Source: Metabacillus sp. KUDC1714 | GTDB taxonomy: Bacteria > Bacillota > Bacilli > Bacillales > Bacillaceae | Direction: 5' to 3' | NCBI RefSeq assembly: GCF_014217835.1 | Contig: NZ_CP055263.1 | Coordinates: 2,421,501 to 2,485,500, forward strand | DNA: 64,000 nt | In this document: one piece after another, positions 8,786-17,920 of the stretch | How the letters are laid out: each line of letters begins with the position of its first letter | Numbering within the stretch: position 1 is the stretch's first letter | Program-made: the position numbers and the translations under genes | The notes under the pieces: generated by a model | What the model saw: only the letters and a program-made list of their open reading frames with translations | Databases searched by the model: none | Told to the model about the DNA's origin: nothing

Positions 8786-9787
8786 ATGAATCAATCAAAT
8801 CCTGTACAAGCGAGTAATCCTTCAAAAAGGACATTTGATCTTTTTCAATTTTTATATAAATATGGGACAATTTTAACAATTTTCATTCTTATTATAGTTT
8901 TCGCTATATCTAATCCAACGTTTATTCAAGGCAATAATCTTATTAATATATTACGTTCTATTTCTATTGTAACGATTATCGCAATTGGAATTACGATCTC
9001 GTTATCAGTAAATGGTTTTGATTTGTCAGTTGGATCAGTGGCTTCATTATCAAATGCAATTGTTATTTCAATGTTTGTGTGGTTTTCTCAAAATACGTTT
9101 ATTGCGATATTTTCCGCAATTGTCGCATCATTACTTGTAGGAGTGTTAAATTCATTTATTATTGTGAAACTAAAGGTTCCTGATATGCTAATTACATTAG
9201 CGACAATGTTTATTGTACAAGGAATTGCACTCACATACACAAAGGGTGCAACTGTTTCGCAAAATATGGTGATGCCTGATGGAACGTTTTCAACAGGAAT
9301 CATTAGCCCGATATTTGAAAAAATTGGTCAGGTTCCTTGGATTATCTTGATCATGGTCATTGTTGTGGTGGTTGTACACGTTTTTCTTAACTTTACAAAG
9401 CATGGGAGATACATGTATGTGATTGGTGGAAATATCGAAGCGGCAAGATTATCTGGGATTCCAGTTAATAAGTATAAGATAGCAGCTTATCTATTATCTG
9501 CTCTTTTTGCATCAATTGGTGGAATCGTTCTAGCTTCCCGTGTTATGACAGCAGAAATTAATGCTGGTTCCCCGTACTTAATGGACTCTGTTGCTGCAGC
9601 ATTTATTGGTTTCTCAGTATTAGGGGCGGGAAAACCAAATGCGTTTGGTACATTTATTGGAGCAGTGTTAATTGGGATACTTCAAAATGGCTTAGTTATG
9701 ATGTCAGTACCATATTATGCAATGGATATTGTAAAAGGTACAGTACTTGCGTTTGCACTGGCACTTACGTATTATAAAACAAAATAA
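8786..9787 (+). CDS. RbsC-type permease of SAM-regulated ABC importer
   Basis: Inner-membrane channel of the ribose/xylose ABC branch, 333 residues with about 8-10 helices. The EAA-like loop GNIEAARLSGIPVNKYK and the segments SVNGFDLSVGSVASL and GAVLIGILQNGLVM are typical of RbsC-like permeases. AGGAGG at the end of the ATPase gene lies 9 nt before the ATG, so the two are translationally coupled. One homodimeric permease with one double ATPase and one binding protein completes the importer. A terminator follows. Confidence 0.92.
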   Translation: MNQSNPVQASNPSKRTFDLFQFLYKYGTILTIFILIIVFAISNPTFIQGNNLINILRSISIVTIIAIGITISLSVNGFDLSVGSVASLSNAIVISMFVWFSQNTFIAIFSAIVASLLVGVLNSFIIVKLKVPDMLITLATMFIVQGIALTYTKGATVSQNMVMPDGTFSTGIISPIFEKIGQVPWIILIMVIVVVVVHVFLNFTKHGRYMYVIGGNIEAARLSGIPVNKYKIAAYLLSALFASIGGIVLASRVMTAEINAGSPYLMDSVAAAFIGFSVLGAGKPNAFGTFIGAVLIGILQNGLVMMSVPYYAMDIVKGTVLAFALALTYYKTK

Positions 9788-9836
9788 ACGGGCATTATCG
9801 AATATCTAGCAGTAAATTTGCTGTGGAGATAACGCA

Positions 9837-9872
9837 AAAGAGGTTGTTGGCATTTTAGCCAGCAGCCTTTTT
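9837..9872 (+). terminator. terminator of ribose-type ABC operon
   Basis: AGGTTGTTGGC / GCCAGCAGCCT stem with an ATTTTA loop, then T5. Confidence 0.85.
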
Positions 9873-9892
9873 GAATGAAGCAGGAAACTATA

Positions 9893-9933
9893 AAAATCTA
9901 GTACTGTGAATAAGCGCTTTGTCATCTAGCTCC
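9893..9933 (+). repeat. 5' fragment of dispersed hairpin element
   Basis: AAATCTAGTACTGTGAATAAGCGC...CATCTAGCTCC matches the leading edge of copies A, E and F (CTTGTACTGTGGATAAGCGC...ACATCCAGCTCC) and then stops abruptly. It is a truncated copy without any of the palindrome. Confidence 0.65.
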
Positions 9934-10319
9934 TAGTGAACTATGGAATATACATTTTTAACGTGCATAAATATTAGTGATTTTATAACATTGGTTTTTT
10001 ATTATTTGATAAAAATTAGCGTCAGGTTTACTCACAAATAGATTGACAGTTTTCTACAAATTCTTAAAATTAGAGGGAAAGTTGAAGTTTTTAAATAATA
10101 GATTGAAAATAAACCCTATTCTAATAAAAGATTTTTATACATTATATTGTATTTAAATACATATACTGATATACTTCATACAAGCATATGTTATATCATG
10201 ACACGTGATAACAAATGTAATAAATGAAAAGTTGTTTACTATGAATCAGAGTAAGGGTACATAGCAATTATAGTTTTCTGAATTATTAAATTACAATAAT
10301 AACAAAGGGGGAAATTAGT
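9934..10319. other. AT-rich intergenic region, nothing firm
   Basis: About 390 bp of very AT-rich sequence between the ABC operon and artP. Presumably it holds the artP promoter, but I could not single out -35/-10 boxes. No credible small gene. Confidence 0.5.
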
Positions 10320-11141
10320 TTGAAAAAAGGGTTGTTTACATTTGTATTGGTACTTGCATTTATGATGATTTTATCTGCTTGTGGAACAAGTCAGGAGACT
10401 TCAGGTGGAGAGGGAAGCGATTCTAAAGAAGAGAAAAAGGTACTAAGAGTTGCAACAGAAGCAAATTATGCACCATTTGAATACCAAGATAAGGGAGAAG
10501 TCGTAGGCTTTGATATTGATTTTATTCAAGCTGTTGCAAAAGAAGCTGGTTATGAAGTCGAAGTAGTAAATGTAGGTTGGGATCCATTATTCGTAGAGGT
10601 GAAAGATGAGATAGCAGATATAGGTTTATCTGCAATAACAATAAATGATGACCGTAAGCAAACATATGACTTTTCAGTACCATATTTCTTATCAACAAAC
10701 AAAATTCTAGTGCCTGAAGGTAGTGATATTAAGACTGCGGCCGATTTAAAGGACAAAGTAATTGCTGTTCAAACAGGAACAACTGGTCAAGAAGCTGTTG
10801 ATAGTATTGTAGGAGAGAATAATCCTAAAGTTAAAAAATTTGAAAATAATAATCTAGCAATAATGGAGCTTAATAGTGGTGGAGCAGATGCAGTTGTTGC
10901 AGATAATACTGTAGTTGAAGAATATGTTAAAAATAATCCTGACAAAAAATTAATTGTTGTTGAAGATGAAGATAGTTTTGATGCAGAATACTACGGATTA
11001 ATGTTTCCTAAAGGAAGCAAATTGAAAGCAGAATTCGATGAGGCTATTAATCAAGTATTAGATAATGGAAAATATACAGAAATATACAATGAATGGTTTG
11101 GTTCTGATCCAGATGTTGAAAACTTAAAGGCACAGCAATAA
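10320..11141 (+). CDS. artP: amino-acid ABC importer, substrate-binding lipoprotein (ArtP-like)
   Basis: Binding protein of a polar amino-acid importer, probably for arginine or other basic residues. The start is TTG at 10320 behind AAAGGGGGAAATTAG. Lipobox LSAC with lipid-attached Cys21; the SBP family 3 signature VGFDIDFIQAVAKEAGYEV and the block GWDPLF, AITINDDRKQTYDFS, and AVQTGTTGQEA follow the pattern I recall for B. subtilis ArtP. 273 residues is normal. A strong terminator and dispersed element C separate it from its permease, which is unusual for such operons. The arginine assignment is inference from family resemblance. Confidence 0.85.
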   Translation: MKKGLFTFVLVLAFMMILSACGTSQETSGGEGSDSKEEKKVLRVATEANYAPFEYQDKGEVVGFDIDFIQAVAKEAGYEVEVVNVGWDPLFVEVKDEIADIGLSAITINDDRKQTYDFSVPYFLSTNKILVPEGSDIKTAADLKDKVIAVQTGTTGQEAVDSIVGENNPKVKKFENNNLAIMELNSGGADAVVADNTVVEEYVKNNPDKKLIVVEDEDSFDAEYYGLMFPKGSKLKAEFDEAINQVLDNGKYTEIYNEWFGSDPDVENLKAQQ

Positions 11142-11150
11142 AGGATAATA

Positions 11151-11192
11151 TAAATTGCGTACCATCCTTAATAAGGTGCTACGCAATTTTTT
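11151..11192 (+). terminator. terminator after artP
   Basis: AAATTGCGTA ... TACGCAATTTTTTT hairpin beginning about 10 nt past the stop. It probably sets a high binding-protein to permease ratio. Confidence 0.85.
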
Positions 11193-11230
11193 TCCTTAAA
11201 GTAAGGAATTGATGATTTTTGAAAATTATT

Positions 11231-11355
11231 TCTTGTGTTTAGCTCCAGCGCCTAGCTCACCCGGGTCATAAGCCACTCATGAATTGATGGTAAAGACATC
11301 TTCAATTGATGAGTGTTTTATTTTTTCAGAGCTGATTCAAGGTGCTTTTGCTTTT
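11231..11355 (+). repeat. dispersed hairpin element, copy C (divergent)
   Basis: Begins GTTTAGCTCCAGCGCCTAGC and ends CAAGGTGCTTTTGCTTTT. The inner stem is rewritten but still pairs: CTCATGAATTGA against TTCAATTGATGAG. It is the most diverged copy, inserted inside the art operon only a few bases before the permease ribosome site. Confidence 0.75.
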
Positions 11356-11374
11356 CGTATGAGGAGGAGATTAA

Positions 11375-12031
11375 ATGGACTTTCGCTTTGATATTATTAT
11401 TGAATATGCTCCGTTTTTACTTAAAGGGACATTATTAACGATAGGTTTATCTCTTGCAGGGATTATTATAGGCATGGTTCTTGGACTTGGGATTGGTCTT
11501 GGTAAAATGCTGAATAACAAATTGCTAGCGCTTCCTTTTAAATGGTACATTATTTTCTTTCGAGGAACACCATTATTTGTTCAAATTTTAATTGTCCACT
11601 TTGGTGTGGTGCCATTATTTACTGGTGAAACAAATGGAATAGCTGCAGGGATTATCGCGCTTTCATTAAACGCAGCAGCTTATATTGCTGAAATTTTTAG
11701 AGGTGGAATTCAATCGATTGATCGAGGGCAGATGGAAGCAGCGCGTTCACTGGGGATGAATCATGTTCAAGCAATGACACATGTTATCTTACCTCAAGCG
11801 ATTAAACGTATGATTCCTCCATTTGGGAATGAGTTTATCGTTCTAATAAAAGACTCATCTTTGATATCTGTTGTTGCGGCACCAGAAATCATGTATTGGG
11901 GACGAGCAATGTCAAGTCAATATTACCGTGTATGGGAGCCATATATTACGGTTGCACTGATCTATTTAGTACTAACTCTATCACTAAGCTTCCTGCTTAA
12001 TTTACTTGAAAGAAGGCTGAAGACTGAATGA
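11375..12031 (+). CDS. artQ: amino-acid ABC importer permease (ArtQ-like)
   Basis: Polar amino-acid permease of 218 residues with about five helices. The conserved EAA loop is [21 protein letters not shown], and the N-terminal [17 protein letters not shown] is the His/Glu/Gln/Arg permease signature. ATG follows GAGGAGGAGATTAA, immediately after dispersed element C. Its stop overlaps the start of the ATPase gene by 4 bp (ATGA type), indicating coupled translation. A homodimer is expected, since no second permease is present. Confidence 0.9.
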   Translation: MDFRFDIIIEYAPFLLKGTLLTIGLSLAGIIIGMVLGLGIGLGKMLNNKLLALPFKWYIIFFRGTPLFVQILIVHFGVVPLFTGETNGIAAGIIALSLNAAAYIAEIFRGGIQSIDRGQMEAARSLGMNHVQAMTHVILPQAIKRMIPPFGNEFIVLIKDSSLISVVAAPEIMYWGRAMSSQYYRVWEPYITVALIYLVLTLSLSFLLNLLERRLKTE

Positions 12032-12750
12032 TAACCGTAAAACAATTGAAAAAGTCATTTGGAGCAAATGAAGTCCTAAAGGATATCAATGTAGAAATTA
12101 AACCTCAAGAGGTTGTTGTTGTTATTGGACCCTCTGGATCTGGAAAATCAACGTTTTTACGTTGTCTTAATTTACTTGAATCGATTACAGGTGGTCAAGT
12201 TATCATCAATGGAATCGACCTTACGGATAAACAAACAAATATAAATAAGATTCGTGAGGATGTTGGAATGGTCTTTCAACAATTTAATCTATTTCCACAT
12301 AAGACTGTTCTTGAAAATATTATTTTAGCCCCGATTAAAGTGAAGAAACTGAATGCAGAGCAAGCGAAGGAAAAGGGCTTATCACTGCTTCGTAAGGTAG
12401 GATTAGAGGAAAAGGCCTATGCCTATCCTAATTCATTATCAGGCGGACAAAAACAACGGGTAGCCATCGCGAGAGCTTTGGCAATGGAACCAAAAATCAT
12501 GTTATTTGATGAGCCAACATCAGCTTTAGACCCAGAAATGGTCGGTGAGGTATTAGAGGTTATGAAGCAGCTTGCTAGAGAGGGAATGACAATGGTGGTC
12601 GTCACGCATGAAATGGGTTTTGCAAAAGAAGTGGGGGATCGTGTTATTTTTATGGATGGTGGTTATATTGTAGAGGAAAATCAACCACAACAGTTATTTG
12701 ATCAACCGCAACAAGAAAGAACAAAAGCCTTTTTGAGTAAGGTTTTATAA
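12028..12750 (+). CDS. artR: amino-acid ABC importer ATPase (ArtR/GlnQ-like)
   Basis: ATP-binding subunit of 240 residues. Walker [11 protein letters not shown]-loop [10 protein letters not shown], signature LSGGQKQR, Walker [15 protein letters not shown] and the H-loop VVTHEMGFA are all intact, with the compact size of the PAAT (polar amino-acid transport) ATPases. It overlaps the permease stop by 4 bp. Two dispersed hairpin elements follow in tandem. Confidence 0.92.
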   Translation: MITVKQLKKSFGANEVLKDINVEIKPQEVVVVIGPSGSGKSTFLRCLNLLESITGGQVIINGIDLTDKQTNINKIREDVGMVFQQFNLFPHKTVLENIILAPIKVKKLNAEQAKEKGLSLLRKVGLEEKAYAYPNSLSGGQKQRVAIARALAMEPKIMLFDEPTSALDPEMVGEVLEVMKQLAREGMTMVVVTHEMGFAKEVGDRVIFMDGGYIVEENQPQQLFDQPQQERTKAFLSKVL

Positions 12751-12772
12751 AAAGATAAGAAAGTATAAAATT

Positions 12773-12911
12773 TTGTACTTAGTTTTGGTGTCTAGCTCCA
12801 GCGCCTAGCCCCTCGAGGTCATAAGTCAATTTGGAATTGAAGGCAAAGAACACCTTCTATTCCAAATCGCCTTATTTGCCTGAGGCTGAACAAGGCGCTT
12901 GCGCTTTTCTA
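12773..12911 (+). repeat. dispersed hairpin element, copy D
   Basis: Inner stem TTTGGAATTGAAGGC / ACCTTCTATTCCAAA differs from copy A by a compensated A-T to G-C change. Ends GGCGCTTGCGCTTTT. First of a tandem pair downstream of the art operon. Confidence 0.85.
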
Positions 12912-13023
12912 ATTCGAATTTTTACTTATTATTATAAGGAGATAGCACATACTTAAAAGAGGAAAAAGGAGACTATAGTGGTTAGTCTCCAATTTGTTCT
13001 AATATCAGAATTTATAACTTCTC

Positions 13024-13161
13024 TTACTCAGTTTTGGTGTCTAGCTCCAGCGCCTAGCCCCTCGGGGTCATAAGCCAATCAGGAATTGAAGACAAAGAAC
13101 GTCTTCTATTCCTGAGCGTTTTATGCCTGCCTTAGTCTGATCAAGGCGCTTGCGCTTTTCT
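13024..13161 (+). repeat. dispersed hairpin element, copy D2
   Basis: Inner stem CAGGAATTGAAGAC / GTCTTCTATTCCTG, outer arm AGCGCCT/AGGCGCT. Its lead-in TTACTCAGTTTTGGTGTCTAGC matches copy D, so the two may be a local duplication. A small hairpin GGAGACTA/TTAGTCTCC lies between them at 12968-12990. Confidence 0.85.
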
Positions 13162-13283
13162 AATGTCCTTTATAAAAATACAAATGTGTTTCTCTGGAAG
13201 AAAACCCTTGATTATTTAGTGAAAACAAGAGATAATAAAAACTAAAATTTGACTGAAAATTTTAAATAGTAGGAGTTGTGGAA

Positions 13284-14645
13284 ATGAAGGTCGTAAAGTT
13301 TGGGGGTTCTTCTTTAGCATCTGGAGAACAACTTAAAAAGGTTTTACAAATCGTTGTATCAGACCCGGAAAGAAAGGTAGTCGTTGTCTCTGCTCCAGGG
13401 AAACGTTATTCAGATGATATTAAAGTAACAGATTTATTAATAGAATGTGCGGGGAAGCACTTAGCAAATGAAGAGGCTGGGGAAGTTTTTGAAGTCATCA
13501 TTGATAGATATGCAAGTATTGCTAAGGAATTAGGGATTTCTTTAGAAGTTGTTGAGACGATTTCAAGTGATTTAAAGAATTTACTTAATGGTGATAAAAG
13601 CAAACCAGAAAGCTATTTAGATGCAGTAAAGGCAAGTGGTGAGGATAATAACGCAAAGCTCATTGCTGCTTATTTTCAGCATAGCGGTGTAGACGCACAG
13701 TATGTTAGTCCAAAGGAAGCTGGTTTGTTAGTATCTGATGAACCAGGTAACGCACAAGTCTTACCTGAATCATATGAGAAATTATATAAGCTACGTGACC
13801 GATCAGGAATTATCGTCTTTCCAGGGTTTTTTGGCTACAGTAAAAGTGGAGAAGTTTTAACTTTCTCACGGAGCGGATCTGATATTACGGGTTCAATTCT
13901 TGCTAATGGAATTAAAGCTGATTTATATGAAAACTTTACAGATGTAGACGCTGTTTACTCAGTAAATCCTACGATTGTGCAGAATCCAAAGGAAATCCGT
14001 GAACTAACGTATCGCGAAATGCGTGAGCTTTCCTACGCTGGTTTTTCAGTTTTTCATGATGAAGCCCTAATACCAGCATTCCGTGCCGGAATCCCAGTGA
14101 ATGTAAAAAATACAAATAACCCATCTGCTCCAGGAACACTAATTGTAAATGAACGCGCAAATTCGAACGGTCCTGTCATTGGAATTGCTAGTGACGAAGG
14201 CTTTTGCAGTATTTATGTAAGCAAATACTTAATGAATAGAGAAATCGGCTTTGGTCGAAAACTCCTACAAATTTTAGAGGATAATGGTTTGACGTATGAG
14301 CATGTACCTTCTGGAATTGATGACATAACTGTTATTTTAAGACAAAATCAAATGGATAACAGGATTGAAGAATCAATAATTGAACGGATTATGACAGAAT
14401 TACAAGCAGATGAAGTCATTATTGAGCATAACTTAGCACTTATTATGGTCGTTGGAGAAGGAATGCGCCATAATGTAGGTACAACAGCTCGAGCTTCCAA
14501 AGCACTTGCAGATGCAGGCGTAAACATAGAAATGATCAACCAAGGCTCTTCAGAGGTAAGTATGATGTTTGGAGTTAAAGAGCCTCAGGAAAAACGTGCT
14601 GTACAAGCACTTTATAATGAGTTTTTTGTAGCTGTTCCAGTGTAA
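13284..14645 (+). CDS. aspartate kinase, YclM/ThrD type
   Basis: Phosphorylates aspartate, the first step toward lysine, threonine, methionine and diaminopimelate. N-terminal kinase motif VVKFGGSSLA, the block GEVLTFSRSGSDITG, and two C-terminal ACT domains (around ICSIYVSKYLMNR-like and VVGEGMRHNVG segments). About 453 residues corresponds to the B. subtilis YclM class rather than the shorter LysC. Although GTG at 13278 is in frame, AGGAG at 13271-13275 is only 2 nt from it and 8 nt from the ATG at 13284, which I chose. It is monocistronic; no lysine or SAM riboswitch is visible ahead of it. Confidence 0.92.
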   Translation: MKVVKFGGSSLASGEQLKKVLQIVVSDPERKVVVVSAPGKRYSDDIKVTDLLIECAGKHLANEEAGEVFEVIIDRYASIAKELGISLEVVETISSDLKNLLNGDKSKPESYLDAVKASGEDNNAKLIAAYFQHSGVDAQYVSPKEAGLLVSDEPGNAQVLPESYEKLYKLRDRSGIIVFPGFFGYSKSGEVLTFSRSGSDITGSILANGIKADLYENFTDVDAVYSVNPTIVQNPKEIRELTYREMRELSYAGFSVFHDEALIPAFRAGIPVNVKNTNNPSAPGTLIVNERANSNGPVIGIASDEGFCSIYVSKYLMNREIGFGRKLLQILEDNGLTYEHVPSGIDDITVILRQNQMDNRIEESIIERIMTELQADEVIIEHNLALIMVVGEGMRHNVGTTARASKALADAGVNIEMINQGSSEVSMMFGVKEPQEKRAVQALYNEFFVAVPV

Positions 14646-14672
14646 AAAGACTAAAATGATATAAAGTTGAAG

Positions 14673-14711
14673 TTAAGACGCTTGGTTTTGTTACCCTGCG
14701 TCTTTATTTTC
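14673..14711 (+). terminator. terminator of aspartokinase
   Basis: AAGACGC / GCGTCTT arms then TATTTTC. A weak to moderate hairpin with a 16-nt loop. Confidence 0.6.
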
Positions 14712-14864
14712 ATGAATACGATTGTTGCTGGTGGTTTTCTGATTGGGGATCAACAACCTATTAACAGTACAAGACTTGTTTATTGACGGGATGTCACTTG
14801 TTGAGGCTGAATGGGGGTAGTGCAACTTCATTGCTGAAAAATGGGATTAATAAAGGAGAGGTGA

Positions 14865-15845
14865 ATGGTAATGGCAAAGTTATTTTCGATTGGAGAAGTG
14901 CTAATAGATTTTATTCCGGCACAAAAAGGTAAGGCGTTAAAAGATGTGGTTTCGTTTGAACGAGCACCAGGTGGGGCACCTGCAAATGTTGCAGCAGCAG
15001 TAGCAAAGGCTGGAGGAAAAGCTTCAATGATTACAAAGCTTGGTGTCGATGGCTTTGGTGATTTTTTAGTAGAGACATTAAACAATGTTGGCGTAAACAC
15101 TGAACATGTACTCAGAACAAACGAAGCAAACACTGCATTAGCTTTTGTTTCATTGAAAGAGGACGGGGAAAGGGACTTTTCCTTTTATCGAAAGCCTTCT
15201 GCAGACTTACTCTTAAATGAGGATGAGATTGACTCGAACTGGTTTGATGCTGGAGATATTCTTCACTTTTGTTCGGTTGATTTAGTAGAAAGCCCTATGA
15301 AGCAAGCTCACATAAAGGCTATTCGTTCCGCCAAAGAAAAAGGTGCAATCATTAGCTTTGATCCAAATGTCCGGTTACCATTATGGGAGGATCCAGAAGA
15401 TTGTCGTAAAACGATTCTTCAGTTTATCCCTGAGGCACATATTATAAAAATTTCAGATGAAGAGTTAGCGTTTATTACGGGATTGAATGATGAAACAGAA
15501 GCCATTCAATCATTATTTGTGGGAGATGTAAAAGGAGTTATTTTTACTAGAGGCTCTGAAGGTGCAGATCTTTATGTCAATGGAGAACGCTATTGTTCAT
15601 CTGGCTATCGTGTTTCTGTACAAGATACAACAGGAGCAGGTGATGCATTTATCGGAGGTTTTTTATATAAATTATTAGAGAAAAATGCAACTGTGTCTCG
15701 ATTAAGTACAATCTTACAGGAAGAAAATCAGGATATTCTTTCCTATGCTAATGCAAGTGGTGCTTTAACGACAACTGGTAAGGGAGCCATCTCTGCTTTG
15801 CCAACAAAGGAAGAAATTTTTCAATTAATTAAAAGTAACTCATAA
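14865..15845 (+). CDS. PfkB-family carbohydrate kinase, fructokinase-like
   Basis: Cytoplasmic sugar kinase of 326 residues. The PfkB N-terminal signature appears as FERAPGGAPANVAAAVAKAG and the C-terminal anion hole and catalytic Asp as DTTGAGDAFIGGF. The ISFDPNVRLPLW segment is typical of fructokinases and 2-keto-3-deoxygluconate kinases. AAAGGAGAG precedes ATG codons at 14865 and 14871, both usable. It is not grouped with a sugar transporter, so the substrate is uncertain; fructose is the default guess. Confidence 0.85.
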   Translation: MVMAKLFSIGEVLIDFIPAQKGKALKDVVSFERAPGGAPANVAAAVAKAGGKASMITKLGVDGFGDFLVETLNNVGVNTEHVLRTNEANTALAFVSLKEDGERDFSFYRKPSADLLLNEDEIDSNWFDAGDILHFCSVDLVESPMKQAHIKAIRSAKEKGAIISFDPNVRLPLWEDPEDCRKTILQFIPEAHIIKISDEELAFITGLNDETEAIQSLFVGDVKGVIFTRGSEGADLYVNGERYCSSGYRVSVQDTTGAGDAFIGGFLYKLLEKNATVSRLSTILQEENQDILSYANASGALTTTGKGAISALPTKEEIFQLIKSNS

Positions 15846-16126
15846 ATTTAAGTTTCGTGTTTTTTTAAAAGGGTATTAATAAGATGAGATTTAAAATGTT
15901 AGGTTTGGATTAACATTCTTAAATGCCCTAATTGATAGCTTCCATTAACAAAACTGACATTTGTTTTCAATAGTAGAATGTGATAGAATAATGTCGATTA
16001 ATGTCTAGCAGTCATTAATTTTTGCTAATCAATCTATTTATACAATAATAGGACATTCAATATCTATGTAACTATAAAAATCAAATAATACATTGGTAAA
16101 TGGAAGAATTAAAATAAGTCTATCCG
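15846..16126. other. intergenic region, weak hairpin only
   Basis: About 280 bp AT-rich. The only structure I see is ATTAATG / CATTAAT followed by TTTTT at about 15998-16024, which could be a weak terminator of an upstream transcript. No small gene. Confidence 0.4.
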
Positions 16127-16163
16127 TGGCCTAACTTCATCTTTTGAGGTTAGGCCATTTTTG
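16127..16163 (+). terminator. GGCCTAAC hairpin upstream of MpsC-like gene 1
   Basis: TGGCCTAACTTC / GAGGTTAGGCCA with loop ATCTTTT, then TTTTTGC. Nearly the same stem recurs at 17921-17960 after the second MpsC-like gene. Confidence 0.75.
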
Positions 16164-16248
16164 CTTTCTTAGGAAGCTATCTAAAGGCTAAAATGCACTT
16201 AGAATTGTGTCCTGTATTCTGGTTGATAGGATTGGGGGAATTGGATAT

Positions 16249-16935
16249 ATGATAAAAACAAGGAACAATCATGAGGATATCACATATTTAAACAGTTATA
16301 TTAGTAAGGTTTTAAAAAGAAATTTCGGTAAGGGACCAGCAACCTGCTTTACATCACTCACAAACGATAAAATGTTTATTTATATGAAGCATTTTATTAC
16401 ACCAGCTGAAGAGGTTTTATTTAAAAAGAATGAACTTCACTTAGCTTATAAAACACGTTCAGTAGTTTTCGAATCAATTTTTGACGAGATAAAGGATGAA
16501 ATAAAGAAAGTATTGGGGATTGTTTTTACTTCAATACAGCATGATTGGGATTTTTATAATAATACTGGAATCTTGTTATTAGAAAAGGATTCGACACTTA
16601 ATTTAAACAAATTTACTCTAAAATGTGATCAAATGTATAGTGAAATTCAAAAAATATGTTCAGAGGTACATAAGCTGCCAGATCAAATAAATATTGTGAA
16701 TGCCACACCTTCAATCTATTATATAGAATACTCCGGTTTTAAGTCGCGAATTGAACATGTCCTCTATACGAAAGGGTACGTTGATTTACTGATTGATTGG
16801 AGTAATGAGGTTAAAAAGACTTATAGAAAAAACAAACGCTTGTTTGAAACATGTTTAAATGCTTCTATTGAAGATATCTTTACCATAATGGACTATGAAC
16901 ATGATCGCGGTACAATCATTTTTTATGTGAAATGA
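16249..16935 (+). CDS. MpsC/DUF2294-like two-domain protein 1
   Basis: A 228-residue soluble protein. Residues 8-125 carry the DUF2294 (MpsC) pattern: YISKVLKRNFGKGPATC, FITPAEEVLF, and HDWDFYNNTGILLL. The C-terminal half, after PDQINIVNATP, reads as a second, more diverged copy ending TIMDYEHDRGTIIFYVK. I chose ATG 16249 because GGGGGAA lies 8 nt upstream; an in-frame GTG at 16207 has no ribosome site. The resulting length equals that of its paralogue at 17191. MpsC is named for a subunit of a Na+-translocating membrane-potential system in staphylococci, but Bacillus proteins of this class occur without MpsAB, so the role here is unknown. Context suggests signalling with the histidine kinase downstream. 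Confidence 0.8.
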   Translation: MIKTRNNHEDITYLNSYISKVLKRNFGKGPATCFTSLTNDKMFIYMKHFITPAEEVLFKKNELHLAYKTRSVVFESIFDEIKDEIKKVLGIVFTSIQHDWDFYNNTGILLLEKDSTLNLNKFTLKCDQMYSEIQKICSEVHKLPDQINIVNATPSIYYIEYSGFKSRIEHVLYTKGYVDLLIDWSNEVKKTYRKNKRLFETCLNASIEDIFTIMDYEHDRGTIIFYVK

Positions 16936-17190
16936 CAAATGCTATATCATCAAGACTAGTAATGATAGTTCAAAGGTGATTGTTTTTGGATGAAAAAATT
17001 TTCTTTAAAAACATTATAAAAAAACTAAGTTATAGAAACACTTACTATAAAAAGGGAAACGGCATAAATTGACGTAAAATAGGGACATATATCACTTTAC
17101 TGTAAATAAGTTCCTGTGATACCATAAACAAGGTTAATGTTTTATAGGCATTAATTATTTTCAGTTCCCGTATTTGAAAGAAGTGTTTCT

Positions 17191-17877
17191 ATGCAAATTC
17201 AGGACCAATTAAGTTATATTAGCGGGTACACGAGCAAATTGCTAAGGCAAAAGTTCGGAAGAGGACCTCAATCGTGTCAGGCTACAGTAAACCAAAATCA
17301 TTTAGTGATCTATATCCGTGGATTTCTGTCGCCGATGGAAGAAGTTTTATTAAGCCAAGGTAAAAATGATATGATAGATCTAATTAGAATTGCTATTATT
17401 AAGTCTGTATTAGAAGAATTAAAGGGTGTCATTCAAGTAACGATTCAATCAGAAGTTTGCGATTTCTACCACGATTGGAATATCCCGAATAATTCAGGGA
17501 TCTTAATGTTCGTCTTAAATAATCCAATAAATCAAGAAAATGAACACATCCAGCTAGACACTAATGTGTTTGAAGCCGAGATTTCTAGACTCAGTGCCCT
17601 TGTTCAAAAGATACCTGATCGAATCATTCTTTATCCTATATCTAGACAGATTCTACTAGTAGAGAGAAAAGGAATCTTAGTTCCAATCGAAAAGGCTCTC
17701 ATTGCGAAAGGATTTGATGAAGAACTTAGATTGGCAAAGGATGAACTTGAAAAGAAGTATTTTCATCGTGAGGGTAGATTTGATGAAATGTTTAAACAAA
17801 GTGTTGTTGATATTTTTATTGATTGGAATCTTAAAGAAGATAAATCCTTAATGGGCTTTATTATACATAATAGGTAA
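17191..17877 (+). CDS. MpsC/DUF2294-like two-domain protein 2
   Basis: A 228-residue paralogue of the preceding gene, sharing YTSKLLRQKFGRGPQSC, FLSPMEEVLL and the YHDWNIPNNSGIL block in the first half, and DIFIDWNLKEDKSLMGFIIH aligning with the end of the second half. No signal peptide or membrane segment. The ATG at 17191 is preceded by the modest AAAGAAGTG. The 255-bp gap from gene 1 has no terminator but is long enough for its own promoter. It is followed by a strong hairpin and then the histidine kinase. Function unknown; probably a regulator or ligand sensor linked to the kinase (inference). Confidence 0.8.
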   Translation: MQIQDQLSYISGYTSKLLRQKFGRGPQSCQATVNQNHLVIYIRGFLSPMEEVLLSQGKNDMIDLIRIAIIKSVLEELKGVIQVTIQSEVCDFYHDWNIPNNSGILMFVLNNPINQENEHIQLDTNVFEAEISRLSALVQKIPDRIILYPISRQILLVERKGILVPIEKALIAKGFDEELRLAKDELEKKYFHREGRFDEMFKQSVVDIFIDWNLKEDKSLMGFIIHNR

Positions 17878-17920
17878 ATAATGTGAATAAGTCATTTTTT
17901 AAATGATGAAAGTCACATAT

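Noticed and set aside
10190..10212. Imperfect dyad GTTAT...ATAAC upstream of artP
   Set aside because: Arms match over only part of their length in very AT-rich DNA; not enough for an ArgR or other operator call.
12968..12990. Hairpin GGAGACTA/TTAGTCTCC between repeats as terminator
   Set aside because: No T run follows on either side, so termination is not supported.
13278..13283. GTG start for aspartokinase
   Set aside because: Too close (2 nt) to the Shine-Dalgarno; ATG 13284 has proper spacing.
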